A DNA stretch of 64,000 nt from Spirometra erinaceieuropaei (taxonomy: Eukaryota > Platyhelminthes > Cestoda > Diphyllobothriidea > Diphyllobothriidae): assembly GCA_902702965.1 (NCBI GenBank), contig CACRXP010000568.1, positions 4,146-68,145 of the forward strand. Direction: 5' to 3'. This document shows, in pieces, positions 1 to 10,654 of this stretch. Both the position numbers and the translations under genes were made by a program. The first letter of the stretch is position 1; each line of letters begins with the position of its first letter. The notes beneath the pieces are model-generated. The model saw only the letters and a list, made by a program, of their open reading frames with translations. It made no database searches and was not told where the DNA came from.

Positions 1-7
1 AGACTGA

Positions 8-170
8 ATGCTATTATCGACAAAGACGAGGGGGATTGGAATGGCCACTTCTGGATTATTGGCCGTCGTAAGTCAGTCTGCTTTTATCATGCGCCGCTGT
101 GCGGCTGCTAGTTGGGCTCCAGAGAGAGCCCGCAAGGCACAAGGAACGAGTGAGTTCTCTATGAACGTGC
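8..170. repeat. Composite short interspersed repeat (modules A and B)
   Basis: Two short modules recur in the window. Module A (about 60 bp, here reverse-complemented at 11-76) reappears near 914-975, 16131-16196 and 42803-42866. Module B (86-168, a GC-rich block containing a gcgccgctgtgcggc palindrome) reappears at 16213-16295. Here A is inverted relative to B, whereas at 16.1 kb both are in the same orientation. No protein is implied; the short ORF across it has no recognisable motif. It is a non-autonomous interspersed repeat, cut by the window start. Confidence 0.6.
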
Positions 171-913
171 GATATTGTAGGTACTTCGTTTACTAATTTA
201 TACGGATTAGAGATCTTATTTTGTATTTCATCACATCATTTGTGGGCTATATGTATGAGCCAGCTGTACGATTTTACAACCAAATATTTCTGAATTGCCA
301 TGATACCCTTTATGCCTTCATTGTCATTGCATGCATATTCTGTGTTTCTAGGTGTAGTGCACTGGGTGACCCATATCATCTAATCTAGAGTGAAACCTTT
401 TCTCATTTTGTTTTGCATAACAACCAACATCCCAACATTTTCATGACTCAGTTGTGGAGCATTGGGCTTGAAAACTCTCACTGACAGAAATTTGTCTCGT
501 ATCTGTTATGACCCGGCGTGGTACTTGAAATTATGTGGAGCGTATGCGAACTCTACTGCACAATACAACGCGTCAGAGAAGGAGAACACGACGGGCCACG
601 ACAAGGTATATTAGGAAACTGCAAGTCAAGTCTAACTTGAAAGCAACGCGCATTTATATCATCCTACTGGGATTTGCCTGCATTCGGCCCAATGCACTTC
701 GAGAAGAAAATAGTGGACGAGCTGGTCGATAACTCGCATACACGGATCGATTAGGCTCGTGCGGAACAGCCACTGGCGAGGCGCCACGATTATGCTGACA
801 GCGCTGTAGAGATAACGCACGTGGCCTCCAGTAATTTGCTGGCTCATGTTTTGGGGTGTGTAGGCACTCCCAGCAGTAGCCGCGGTCACGTGGACCTCGG
901 GTTGGGTATTGCC
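171..913. other. No gene seen
   Basis: AT-rich to neutral sequence with only short ORFs. The arginine-rich ORF at 535-732 has no recognisable domain or neighbour support. I see no RNA gene or repeat shared with the rest of the window. Confidence 0.5.
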
Positions 914-975
914 AACTGACTACGACTAATAAACTGGAAATGGCCATCACGGTCTCCTCGGACTTTGTTGGTACT
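914..975 (+). repeat. Short repeat module A, copy 2
   Basis: It matches 16131-16196 and 42803-42866 at the block reading ctaataa..ggaaatggccat. It is degraded and has no module B beside it. Confidence 0.5.
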
Positions 976-1039
976 CCGTCTCACATACTAATCCTTCCCT
1001 GACATACTGAATATACCATTGAATCCAGCAAGCAGAAAA

Positions 1040-1625
1040 CCAAACTTTATTCCAAAGCATTGAAACACCTTGCAGCACGCCGGAAAATAAAAGGGCCGAA
1101 TAACTGTACCTTCAGGACCTCTTTGCAGCTAATGTTTATCCCAGATATTTTATTGAGAGAAGCAGGCACCGAGCGCTTAGACGACGGCCAAATGGGCAGC
1201 AACCCGAAGCCTGGGGCCCATTTCCTACGTTAAAGGGGTCTCCGAGGCGGTGTCTCGATTGTTACAGACCGCCAGAGTAGGCATAGCCTTTCGACCCTAG
1301 GCAACACTACGGCGCCGTCTGAGGCAACCTAAGGACATACTGTCACTCGTTGAAATCTCAGTTGTTTACAAAATTAGTTGCAATAAGGGCGACTGCAACT
1401 ACGTTGGGGAAACCGGGTGCAAACTGCAGATCCGCTTACAAGAGCACAAATCAACGCGGCATGCTACTTGAAATTTCTGGTCTATTAGGTGCACTTAACG
1501 CTTTGGCAATGGAGAGCCGACCAAATTCTTCGAAACGTCAGCACTTAAATAAATCCGTTCCGGTGAGCCCATCCTTTTCTCCAAATCATCAACCTGGATC
1601 TCGCAAATGTTCAATCTTAGTGAAG
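1040..1625 (+). pseudogene. PLE-2 3' fragment (end of RT, GIY-YIG endonuclease, 3' end)
   Basis: This is a decayed Penelope-like fragment. At about 1075-1460 the plus strand matches, with frameshifts, the post-RT linker and endonuclease start of the better copy at 13.8-16.7 kb. The zinc-finger-like and GIY-YIG entry motif is visible at 1380-1415 as CNKGDCNYVGE. After about 1460 the rest of the endonuclease is deleted and the sequence jumps to the family's 3' end. That end has the conserved stem and gaaacgtcagc block (1508-1545), then AAATAAA, and finishes near 1625 inside what would be the next unit's start, as in other family members. The 5' half of the RT is absent. The copy is dead. Confidence 0.8.
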
Positions 1626-1639
1626 CAAACGTAGCATTT

Positions 1640-2131
1640 CTGTAAAATAGGGTAATAAAGGGCCAGTTTGCATAAATTTTTCACTATTTCTAACTAGAAC
1701 ATTAGTCGAATTACCTTCATCCCATTGGAGCAAGTCTACTAGGTATGACTCGTTCCTAAGTATTTTAAATGCATATTTTGTCCCATTTCAACGTTATATC
1801 CAGAGTGTTTGTCATAGTGATATGCTTATAGAATATAAAAATATTGTTAATTTTAGATTCCGGTTTGGGCGAACAAAGTATCTGAAGCGATTGGAATCCT
1901 CTTTTTCTTCTATTGGAGGAGGCAACAGTTTCAAAAGTCGTGTTTGGAGCTTATTTCATAAGTTTTTGCGTAGTGTTGTAGGCCTCAGAAATGTTTGTCT
2001 GAGAAGACCTCCATCTGTTACGAAAGGGCCTATCGGGACTTACCTTGACAGTTCGATCTGGTGCAAGCATCCACCTTGAAAGTTTCGTCCACAACTGATA
2101 ATCGTCTCCTGTCTAACGCTAGGTAAAACTT
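1640..2131. other. No gene seen
   Basis: The region has one 85-codon ORF (1822-2079) with no recognisable domain. I find no repeat shared with other parts of the window. Confidence 0.5.
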
Positions 2132-3117
2132 GCGTGCGTGACCGATCTCATGAAATGTTTGCCGAAATTATGAAATGCGTTTCCGACTAGGAAGGAGTAA
2201 TAAGGTGGCGTTGTAAGAATAGTTATCACGTAGCATGATCCTATAGTATATCGGACTCACCATGATGTCGGCTTTTGAATGCACTTCTTTCTGATCTCTC
2301 GGAGAAACCAAACTCGGTGAAAAGTGGCTACCTAAGTAGCATGCATTTTTCACACCTATTTTGAATGGTCATACAAATTTAAATATACTTTATAGAAAAT
2401 ATGCACAAAATATGCTTTCTTTTACTTCTTTGATAGAAAATCACATTTTCTGCATATTTTATACATGAAACGGTGTATATTTAGGTTTTGAAAAGTCTCC
2501 CACTTCCTGAATAATTTTGAGCCTCATCAGCCGTTGCATTAGCGTTTGACAATTTCAGTCAACAAGCTGCATGCGTTACGCGTAAGGAAAATCATATATT
2601 CCTCTATGCCTTTCAGAAGATACTGTATAGAGTTCATAAAATTTTGCAATGGATACGGGCTACGTTGTACACTCAAAGAGGAACATTGGTAAACGCGCAC
2701 GTACCACGATGTATATACAGACATCGCACGGTCTTAAAAACCTCATAATTAGTAACTTTTTTAAAACCGAAAGATAATCTGTCCAAGGGCATAAGATATA
2801 AAGACAATGTGGTTTTCTACCAAGCAAGTAAAAGAAAGCATATTTTGTGCATATTTTCTATAAAGTATATTTAAATTTGTATGACCATTCAAAATAGGTG
2901 TGAAAAATGCATGCTACTTAGGTAGCCACTTTTCACCGAGTTTGGTTTCTCCGAGAGATCAGAAAGAAGTGCATTCAAAAGCCGACATCCTGGTGAGTCC
3001 GATATACTATAGGATTATGCTACGTGATAATATTACAACGCCACCTTATTAATCCTTCCTAGCTTAAAATGCATTTCATAATTTCGGCAAACATTTCATG
3101 AGATCGGTCACGCACTG
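2132..3117. mobile_element. Long-TIR non-autonomous DNA element T1, copy A (Tc1/mariner-like ends)
   Basis: The element is about 986 bp with inverted arms of roughly 290 bp (about 2132-2425 and 2830-3117). The outer end reads CAGTGCGTGACCGATC in the best-preserved arms, followed by TCATGAAATG. A second copy lies at 58001-58980. The right end is followed by TA; the left end is slightly mutated. Ends starting CAGT with TA target sites are typical of the Tc1/mariner superfamily, so I infer a non-autonomous relative. The centre (2430-2830) has no transposase ORF. It is inverted relative to the centre of copy B, as expected if arms recombined or the copies lie in opposite orientation. Confidence 0.8.
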
Positions 3118-3773
3118 TATAAAACTGTGTGCCAGATTAAGTAACTTAACTGCAGACTGGAGGTCTGCCCAGAATTAATCATAAGACTTGTTAACGTTTA
3201 CAATGTGGAACGAGTCTTGTATGGTAATAAAGAGAGAGAGAGAGCTGAGCACTCGGTTGGTGTTGATGGAACATGGAAAGGTGCACCAAAAACACTTTAT
3301 AACTGAACGAGATTACGGTAGCTTATTAGAAATACGTTTTGTATTTACTCTAAGAAAAAGCGTGTCTCATTTACGTTTTCACCCCCGCCTGCCCCGCAGG
3401 ACAAAGCGATGGTTATTTATTTTGTTCTCATTTGATGCTGCACTCGCCAGTGAGTTTGTTTCCTTCGTACATGGGAACGGGCCTTTGCACATTATAGCGT
3501 GTCCGTAAATGTCGGCAGCATGGCTCTCTAGGCATTGATTGCCTGATTCATTACGCAGACGTAGAACCAGCAAGGCTACTCTGCTCTCTATCAGTCAGCT
3601 ATAGTCTCAGGTACCAGTAGACTAATCGTGTAGTAAAGTCCCACGATCACGAGCAAAACCCACATAGAGCTCTCAACTGAGGGGTCCTGTAAGTCAAAGT
3701 AATGACGGCGATCATTTCTTTCATTGTCGGAGGACGTGCAAACTGTTCCTTTAGAGTTTGCTTAAGGATGTAG
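3118..3773. other. No gene seen
   Basis: The ORF at 3188-3508 has no recognisable domain. A short GA run lies near 3231-3244. Nothing else is supported. Confidence 0.45.
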
Positions 3774-4910
3774 ATGCCGCTGTCGACCATGAAGGCATTG
3801 CTTGACATGCTCCGGCCCTACCATCCGGTAGTCCCGAAAGACCCACGAACGCTGTTGAGAATCCCGAGAACTTGCAGCAGTAAGGTCCTCGCCAACATCA
3901 ACTTTGTCAATTTGGACATTAAGCGTGCTTTGCTAAATGAGCTTAACTGCCGTCAAGCAACTGAAATTCCTGTAATGCTCATCCAGTTACACATTGATGG
4001 GATGAAGTCGTTTAAAGGTTCCGGTCAATGCATCTGGCCAATCCTTGCGCGAATCAATCACCTGCTTATTGATGAGCCGTTCGTAGTTGGAGTATTCTCC
4101 GGCTTTGGCAAGCCCGAGTCAGTGGATGAGTTTCATCAAAACTGTGTTGGTAAATTAAAAGGACTGCTGGATAGTGGCCTGCGGGTCCCACGTACATAGG
4201 ATATTTTAAAAGTTGGATTAACAAATGTTATTGGCGATGTCCCAGCCCCCTCTCATATCCAACGAGTCAAAGCTCACAACGACTACTACAGATGTGATAG
4301 GTATGTTATTTCATAGAGGTAACCTAAACCATCCCAGGTGCTGTCACGTTGGACTTCCCATAACAAACCGTATGACATTTCCTCCATATAGTGGGCGTCC
4401 TCGGCACGATATGTCATTTCGATTGCCAAGGCAGGCTATGCATCATAGGGGCATATCAACATTCGAGGATTTATCCATCGACATGGTAGCCTGCTTTCCT
4501 ATGGACTACATGCAGCTGGTATGTCTGGGTGTGATGCGCAAGTTGCTGCAAACGTGGCGGCTCGGAGTGAAGAAGTTTTCTTCGGCACTCAATGAGGTCA
4601 TTAGAAAATGCTGCGGATGTTTGAATGCCGCATTTGCACGCAAGTGCAGAACGCTGGATTGCCTCGAGCATTGGAAGGCGACTGAATTCCGGCAATTCCT
4701 TCTCTAAATCGGCCCGGCAGTCTTAGAATCTTTTTTAACCAGGACCGCTATCAACATTTCCTCCAGTTGTCAATCGCCGTGTAAATATTTTGTCATTCCC
4801 ATTTACACAAAACTTTAATTGACTTTGCGCGTATTCTTTTAAACAGTTTTGTATCAGAATTTGATATGTTGTATCATCCCGCTGATGTTAACAATTCCAT
4901 TTCCTGGTTC
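3774..4910 (+). pseudogene. CACTA/EnSpm-like transposase, N-terminal and middle part
   Basis: Three pieces in different frames read as one decayed transposase. The first (3774-4199) begins near a LRPYHPVVPKDPRTLL motif. The second (4225-4707) holds MVACFPMDYMQLVCLGVMRK and HWKATEFRQFLL. The third (about 4708-4870, another frame) continues with RPGSLRIFF and DFARILLNSFVSEFDMLYH. This order resembles animal relatives of the tnp2/Transposase_21 group assigned to CACTA (EnSpm) elements. The superfamily assignment is from memory and tentative. Stops and at least two frameshifts break it, and the C-terminal third is missing. A C-terminal part of the same protein type lies on the minus strand at 49163-49758, so the two fragments come from different copies. 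No terminal repeats were located. Confidence 0.65.
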
Positions 4911-4974
4911 ACATGCGCAGGGATGTTGCGCGGTTTAGAATGCTAGATAACAATTACTTACACATCTACCATTT

Positions 4975-5330
4975 GAATGGATTATAGATAAAACGTCTGG
5001 CTATCATTGGCAGCCGAAATCAGAAAGAGTTTGTCAGGAATCTCCTGACTGCTCTACTCGGTCACCCCCCACGCCTCAGACTTTGCTGGGGTGGGTAGAG
5101 AGAAGAGCGGGTCTTCGTCGGCAGCCCCCTTTATGGCCTTCTTATTGGTACGTTATATATTAAACTTTACTTGTTCTGCTGCAATTCGTGGGCACGCCGC
5201 ATTCTCAGGTTGCACCGTAGATTCAGTTCGCAAGAGCGAAATTGACTGGTTCCATGGGACGCGAGACAGATATAGTGGCAGAACCAGACGTCGGGATGAT
5301 ACTATGAAGGTAAAGTCATTGCGTTGAGTT
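4975..5330 (+). repeat. Repeat R, copy 1
   Basis: About 350 bp match, in inverted orientation, 51960-52335. The match runs from gataaaacgtctggc to a conserved tgaaggtaaa end. Translations of the two copies share CTCSA.IR.HAAF and DWF.G.R..Y.GR, so a decayed exon is possible; the conserved AAGGTAAA at the end looks like a splice donor. It follows the CACTA-like fragment by about 65 bp and is cut off by the PLE-1 array at about 5340. It could be part of the same DNA element or an independent repeat. Confidence 0.65.
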
Positions 5331-5365
5331 GTGAAAATCCACCTAGCAATATTCAGAAGACAAAG

Positions 5366-5406
5366 TGGCGAGCGAACGTTGCTTTCGATAACTTCTCGTC
5401 AGGCCA
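5366..5406 (-). ncRNA. Hammerhead ribozyme motif, PLE-1 (intact core)
   Basis: On the minus strand the core is UGGC, CUGACGA, a two-pair helix II (GA..UC with a 5-nt loop), GAA, helix III AGC..GCU, cleavage-site C, then GCCA. Helix I is UGGC/GCCA. All conserved core bases of the hammerhead fold (CUGANGA, GAA, NUH as CUC) are present. The helix III loop contains the palindrome AACGUU. Hammerheads of this minimal helix-III type are described from PLEs. It sits in the extra partial linker monomer at the 3' end of the array. Self-cleavage is inferred, not shown. Confidence 0.75.
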
Positions 5407-5453
5407 GTACAGTTATATGGGATGGGGTACAGTGAGTGCAGAAATCGATAAAT

Positions 5454-5830
5454 CAGAAGACGAGGTGGCGAGCATACGTAGCTTTCGATAAATTCTCGTC
5501 GGGCCAGTACAGTTATATAGGAACGGGGTAGAAGTAAAACATGCAAGCGATAAGAGAAGTCGATAAAAGTACTCCTTAAACAAAGGCGGGGTGGGGGACT
5601 GTGGGGGGGGGGGGGGGGGTAATGATAGTCATTGTCAGGGGCGGGGTGAGAGCGCAAGTGCGCGGGGGGAGTTGCACCGTTAGTTAGCCGTCGACCACTG
5701 TAGGCGCGGAGCCTGAACGTGGTTCTTCTGAGCGCATAAGGTTGGCTTTCGTAACCTAATGGCGGCCGCTTCCGCTGTCGCTAACAGGCGCTGGCCTAGT
5801 AGCTTAGGGTATCTCGATGGGACCTTATAA
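5454..5830 (-). repeat. PLE-1 pseudo-LTR, copy 1
   Basis: Near-identical direct repeat of 7575-7950. It covers the end of the endonuclease, the linker, the hammerhead and the lead-in to the next unit. It contains a 17-G run at 5603-5619 where the other copy has an interrupted G tract. A third, more diverged partial monomer adjoins it at 5345-5453. Confidence 0.85.
5466..5506 (-). ncRNA. Hammerhead motif, PLE-1 (core mutated)
   Basis: Same 41-nt layout as 5366-5406, but the first core segment reads CCGACGA instead of CUGACGA, which should disable catalysis. The helix III loop is UACGUA instead of AACGUU, still a palindrome. Confidence 0.7.
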
Positions 5831-6457
5831 ATCACACGAAAAGCTTCGTTGGGGTCCACACGATGTCCGGAATCGACAACATGCGCGAGAATGGCGCTGC
5901 TTATACTCCTCGTTTCGCCTTTTCCTAGCCATGCCGGGAGGTGTTCGCGTATTCTTTTGGATAAGCGCCGACTCGTGCGACCAATATAACCTGCTCCACA
6001 GGAGCAAGTGAAGGAATATATGCACATTGAGGTGGTCTGCGGTAGCAACTTATCCTTACCTCCTCCGCGTAAAATAGGGTTAGTAGAGAATGATATTTGA
6101 ACCCTTGCTGCTGGGAAGGTTCGCGAGACAGCTTGATCAAGGCGTCTCCTAAGGAGTTCACTCGTCGCGTCCCCTTGGAAAGGGACTTTGAGGAACAAAG
6201 TTTTCTTTTCAGCGGTCGGTGTGGCGGGTTTGATTGGTCTTTCGACAATGTTCTTTGCAATGAACCTGTCAGGATACCCGTTTTCTCGAAGGAAGTCCTA
6301 GATTTTTCTGAGCTCCTCCTCGATGCTATCTGTTGAGCAAATTTTTCTTGCTCTTTGTGCCAGACATCGGACTAGATTTCGTTTTTGTTGGAGGGGTACG
6401 AAACTGGCAAAGTTCGTGTATTGTCCAGACCAGGTTTTCTTCCGATAGACGCTTCTT
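5680..6457 (-). pseudogene. PLE-1 unit B: RT thumb/linker and GIY-YIG endonuclease
   Basis: The C-terminal part of the Penelope-like polyprotein in unit B. The endonuclease core is in the 5680-6198 ORF: CIYSFTCSCGAGYIGRTSRR followed by RIREH, a Cys-rich GIY-YIG variant. A helix-rich tail follows (LLGQRLLATAEAAAIRL). The preceding connector (5925-6260 and about 6260-6457) is in other frames, so at least two frameshifts break the gene. In living PLEs this domain nicks the target DNA for reverse transcription. The same domain recurs nearly identically at 24.2-24.5 kb on the plus strand. Confidence 0.85.
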
Positions 6458-7001
6458 CAGACACTGCCGTCAGGTCTCCTGCTTAGAAGAACATCTAAGA
6501 AAGGTAGCGAACCGGCCGTTTCGATCTCCAGCGTGAATTTGATCGACGGATGTGCCTGATTTGCCGCATCTAAGAGGGTAGCTACGTCGGTTTCTGCAGT
6601 GGCAATTGCAAATATATCATCAACGTAGCGACCGTAATGTTTAAGCTTATCGATCTGATCGCTTAGTTGGAATCGCTCTAATTTGCCCATGAAGACATCT
6701 GCTAGGAGAGGTCCAAGTGGTGAGCCCATAGCAACGCCGTCTACTTGTCTATAGAGTTGGTTGTCGAACAGGAACTGCACATTTAATGTGCATTTTAGTA
6801 ACAGTTCCTTGAGTGCCTTCGTCGGGAGTCCTATTTCCTGCTGACTGGCAGATAGAAAATCACAGATGTAATCAACTGTCTCGGTGACCGGAACGTTTGT
6901 AAAAAGTGGTGAGACGTCTAGCGAGAACATCACCATGCCATTGACGTTAAGGTCTTTGATGTCGTCAATGAATTCAAAGGTATCTCGGTAGCTGCGTGGT
7001 G
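6458..7001 (-). pseudogene. PLE-1 unit B: reverse transcriptase
   Basis: The 159-residue ORF at 6457-6936 shows RT palm motifs in order. These are FSLDVSPLF with the first catalytic aspartate, GVAMGSPLGPLLADVFM, YVDDIFAI with the catalytic Asp pair, and GSLPFLDVLLSR. The order and spacing fit a Penelope RT, and the GIY-YIG endonuclease downstream confirms the class. Upstream, 6937-7001 stays in register as a short lead-in (FEFIDDIKDLNVNGM) and then meets the deletion junction at about 7005. The RT finger region is therefore absent in this copy. Confidence 0.88.
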
Positions 7002-7568
7002 CTAGCTGACGCTAGCAATTTCCAATTCTAACTGATTAACTTTTCGACGAGGTATGCAAAACTTAGGACCAAGGGATAATGCTTCAAGTGATGTTTTATC
7101 AAGTGTCATATAAGAGTGATTGTGTACGTACCGACTTGGATCTTTCGGAAACCGTGATTGTGGTTTCATTTCATGTACACTTCTAAGGAGCGCATAACTT
7201 TTTGCCTCTCTGCGTTTCCTTCCTATGGATTGAGTGTAACTGTCGAACTCTTGTCTTTCGTCGTCTGTCAGGGTGTCTAGGACGGCTGTGCGTTGACCCA
7301 CGTGACGCTTCAGTTCTTCTATCTTTACGAGGGTACTTTCCAGTTGATTCTCAGCGTATCTTTTCAGAGTTTCTGTGGTAAGGACTGTACGGCTACGCCG
7401 CAGCGCTCTCCAGTAGTGGTTTGGGTATTCGTTTCTCTCAATGCATTCCCCGATAAACTTGGCCATTACTTTCGCCTCCACAGGCTTGGTGCTGAAACGT
7501 AGGTACCCATTGAGTGCCCTCAACACCGTGGGATCTTTGGACTGTTTTAGAGTTGCGAAAATTCCCAT
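7002..7568 (-). pseudogene. PLE-1 unit B: N-terminal region
   Basis: The likely start is the ATG at 7568 (MGIFATLKQS). The open frame extends further upstream only through the linker and hammerhead, which is incidental. The region is basic and helical, with FLxR-like segments, and ends at PRRKVNQLELEI before the deletion junction. It corresponds to the N-terminal part that precedes the RT fingers in Penelope-like proteins. The same start codon and the next few codons appear, truncated, at the end of the plus-strand insertion at 24681-24698, which supports the start choice. Confidence 0.75.
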
Positions 7569-7574
7569 AGCAGT

Positions 7575-7950
7575 AATCAGAAGACGAGGTGGCGAGCATA
7601 CGTAACTTTCGATAAATTCTCGTCGGGCCAGTACAGTTATATAGGAACGGGGTAGAAGTAAAACATGCAAGCGATAAGAGAAGTCGATAAAAGTACTCCT
7701 TAAACAAAGGCGGGGTGGGGGACTGTGGGGGAGGGGGTGGGGGTAATGATAGTCATTGTCAGGGGCGGGGTGAGAACGCAAGTGCGCTGGGGGAGTTGCA
7801 CCGTTAGTCAGCCGTCGACCACTGTAGGCGCGGAGCCTGAACGTGGTTCTTCTGAGCGCATAAGGTTGGCTTTCGTAACCTAATGGCGGCCGCTTCCGCT
7901 GTCGCTAACAGGCGCTGGCCCAGTAGCTTAGAGTGGCTCAAGGGGACCTT
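7575..7950 (-). repeat. PLE-1 pseudo-LTR, copy 2
   Basis: Direct repeat partner of 5454-5830, separating truncated unit A from unit B. It differs by a few substitutions and by the G-tract length. Confidence 0.85.
7590..7630 (-). ncRNA. Hammerhead motif, PLE-1 (core mutated)
   Basis: Same layout as 5466-5506, with the CCGACGA change and UACGUA loop. Helix III is AGU..GCU, with one G-U pair. Confidence 0.68.
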
Positions 7951-9012
7951 ATAAAGCATACGTAATGCTTCTGCGGGGTCCACATGATACCATGAATCCA
8001 CTGCATGTGCGAGTATGGCGCTATCTATTCTCCTAGTTACACCTTTTGCCAGCCTTGTGAGAAGGTGCTATCGTGTTCTTTTGGAAAGGCGCCGACTCGT
8101 ACGGCCAATATAACCTGCTTCACGAGAGTAAGTGAATGAGTAGATGCATATTGATGCAGTCTGAGGTGGCAGCCTATCCTTGCCTTCTCCGCGTAAAATA
8201 GGGTTAGTAGAGAATGATATGCAAAGCTTCACTGCTAGGAAAGTTCTCGAGACAGCTTGGTCAAGGCGTCTTCTTATAGGACTTCACTCGCAACGTCTCC
8301 TTGGGAAGGAACTTTGAGGAACAAAGTTTTCTTTTCGGTGGTCAGTCTGGTGGGTTTTGTGAGTTGTTCGTCAAGGCTCCTAGCAATGAGCCTGTCAGGA
8401 TACCCGTTTTCGCAAGGCTTGTCCTGAACTTTTTAAGCTCCTCGATACTATCTGTTCAACAAATTTTTCTAACTCTTGGTGCCAACCACCTCACTAGATT
8501 TCGTTTTTACTGAGGAGGTACAACACTAGCGAAATACGTGTTTCGTCCAAACTAGGTTTTCTTCTGATAGACGCTCCTTTGGATGCTTCTGTCAGATATC
8601 CTGTTTAGAAAGATATCTAAGGAAAGAAGCGATGCGCCGATTCTATCTCCAATGTTGATTTTATCGATGGATGTGCTTGGTTTATAGCATTTAGGAGGGC
8701 AGCAACGTCGGCTTCTGTGGTGGAAATTGCAAAGATATCATCAACGTAGCGACCGTAATGCTTGAGCTTTTCGATCTGATCGCTCAGTTGAAATCTATTC
8801 TGCTTGCCCATGATGACGTCGGCTAGGAGAGGTCCGAGAGGCTAGACAATAGCAATGTCGTCTTTTTGTCTATAGGGCTGCTTTGGCAAAAAGGAACTGC
8901 ACATGAAATGCGCACCTTAGTAATAGTTCCTTGAGTGTGTCCGTCGGCATTCCTATTTCTTGCTGATTGGCAGATAGAAAATCACATTTGACTATATCTG
9001 TGATTTGGGTCT
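7804..9012 (-). pseudogene. PLE-1 unit A: truncated RT and GIY-YIG endonuclease
   Basis: An older, more diverged PLE-1 unit upstream (minus strand) of unit B. The RT palm with GRYVDDIFAIST is in the 8617-8811 ORF. The endonuclease tail (LLGQRLLATAEAAAIRL) is in 7804-8001, and the core between lies in broken frames at about 8017-8300. Its 5' end stops near 9012, inside the RT, so it is 5'-truncated. Its 3' end runs directly into the unit B linker, giving the head-to-tail junction. Confidence 0.8.
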
Positions 9013-9189
9013 AAGATAATATTTACCAATATCCTAGCGTTGCTTTGCCGTTTAACCCCTGTGGGTTTTTTACATCTTCTGTTTCTAAGTAGGGGTGTAG
9101 GAGTGTCAGCGGTGGGTTCACGTGATGGTCGTAGTGGTCGCTCACTTGCTTGCAGGTTAGACTACGCCTAGCGTCCATTTGCTGGCACC

Positions 9190-9840
9190 CAACTCTAACC
9201 TGTGGCTCCACGTAGCTGGGTTCTGCTCAGCGGCCACACCCCAGGCAACCGCCTCGACCGGCGGGCTAAATCAGGTGAAGGCGCTGTGCCCGTTGTGCCG
9301 CGTGCACAGTGTATCGCGGACTCCACCGGATGGATGGTCGGATGGAACTTCGCGTCGGCACCGTCGTGAAGAGGCTCCGTCTGGTACGCGGCTGGACAGC
9401 CGGTGACGGGTTGGATCTCCACATCGACATCGCCTTAACGCGCCCACCTACGCCGTCGGAGACCGCGGCTTACGGCAAATCAGAGTCGTTCTCCACTACT
9501 AACAAGTAGTCGTGGCCCTATAGTTGAGCTCGGCCGCGCCACAACGGCACATGGGCAGCCCTATTCAGGGATGACACTGCCTGCCCTCACGAGGGGATGG
9601 GCCCGGAAAATGTGGCCTAAACATTGCTGGCCACCACGTCGTCTGCAGGCTAACCAGGGTCGCAGATGTCATAAACATGGTCGAAACAATCAAAATCAAA
9701 ACAACAACATATTTACTCGTTCTCCTCCTCATCCTACCTCTTCTTCCTCTTCCTCTGGCTATTCTTCTGCCCATTCTTCTCCTTCGGCATCTTCTTCTCC
9801 ACCTCCTCTACGCCGCCCTACTCGTCGCCAGACTGGCAGG
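9190..9840 (+). other. LINE 5' leader
   Basis: GC-rich non-coding leader followed by a pyrimidine-rich, TCT/TCC-repeating stretch (9718-9800) just before the endonuclease start. The ORF beginning at 9571 runs through it in the endonuclease frame, so part of it may encode a Ser/Pro-rich N-terminus. Confidence 0.55.
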
Positions 9841-10654
9841 GTGAGTCCGCTCACTCTGGCAGCCTGGAATGTTCGTTCCCGAGGAGCCACCTACCGGAAC
9901 GGAGGCCGGCGCTAGTGGTCCGGAAACTGGCGCACTACAAGGTGGACGTCGCCGCACTCAGCGAGACTCGATTCTTCGAACACGTCCAACTGGAGGAGGT
10001 GGGTGCCGGCCACACCTTCTTCTGGAGCGGTCGTCCCAGGGCAGAGGGACGAGATGCGGGCGTCGCCTTCGCCATCCGGAACGACATAGTGGGACGACTG
10101 CCCTTTTTGCCGCAGGGCATCAACGATCGCCTGATGAGCCTCCGTCTGCCTCTCCGGGGGCGGGCGGCAAATTCGCAACCATCATCAGCGCCTACGCACC
10201 GCCGATGAGCAGCCCCGACGCCACAAGAGACAAATTCTACGAGGACCTGCACGCCCTCTTGGCGACTGTGTCGGAGGCGAACAAGTTGATTGTCCTTGGT
10301 GACTTCAACGCCCGCGTCGGCACAGACCATGCTGCTTGGAGAGGAGTGCTGGGTCCCCATGGTCTCCGCGGCTCAAACGACAATGGTCTGTTGCTTCTCC
10401 GCACCTGCGCAGAACGCCGCCTCATCCTGACGAAAACCCTCTTCTGTCAGCCGGAGCGAGAGAAGGCCACCTGGAGGCATCCTCGGTGGCGTCAGTGGCA
10501 CCTGCTGGACTATGTCCTCGTCCGGAGGCGAGATCAGCGGGACGTGCTGGTGAAAAAGGCGATCGCGGGCGCTGACGGGTGGACCGACCATCGCCTCGTC
10601 ATCTCGAAGATGCGTATTCGCCTACAACCTCGCAGGAGACCACAAGGTATGTGA
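9841..10654 (+). pseudogene. LINE EEP endonuclease domain
   Basis: The apurinic-type (EEP) endonuclease that nicks the target for LINE integration. Motifs in order are [10 protein letters not shown] at the start (9850), VAALSETRF (about 9945), [11 protein letters not shown] (about 10171), [12 protein letters not shown] (about 10285) and [11 protein letters not shown] (about 10590). These are the family's metal- and phosphate-binding motifs, including the Asn-Val, Ser-Glu-Thr, Gly-Asp-Phe-Asn and Asp-His signatures. They lie in three frames (9841-9915, 9915-10165, 10165-10654), with a deletion near 9890-9915. The copy is broken. Confidence 0.88.

Larger units (their letters stand above)
5340..9012 (-). 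mobile_element. PLE-1 head-to-tail array with pseudo-LTRs
   Basis: Read on the minus strand, the order is: truncated unit A (RT palm, then GIY-YIG endonuclease, about 9012 to 7804); a linker with the next unit's start; unit B (N-terminal region, RT, endonuclease, 7568 to about 5680); then a second linker ending near 5340. The linkers plus flanking coding sequence at 5454-5830 and 7575-7950 are nearly identical direct repeats. This matches the pseudo-LTR arrangement known for Penelope elements. Unit B has an internal deletion at about 7005, where the N-terminal region joins directly to the RT, and frameshifts near 6457 and 6200-6260. Unit A is more diverged and stops abruptly near 9012. No target duplication was recognised around the array. 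Confidence 0.85.

Noticed and set aside
5343..5657. Proline-rich minus-strand ORF
   Set aside because: It lies in the PLE-1 linker, is driven by the G tract, and reads through the hammerhead. It is part of the pseudo-LTR.
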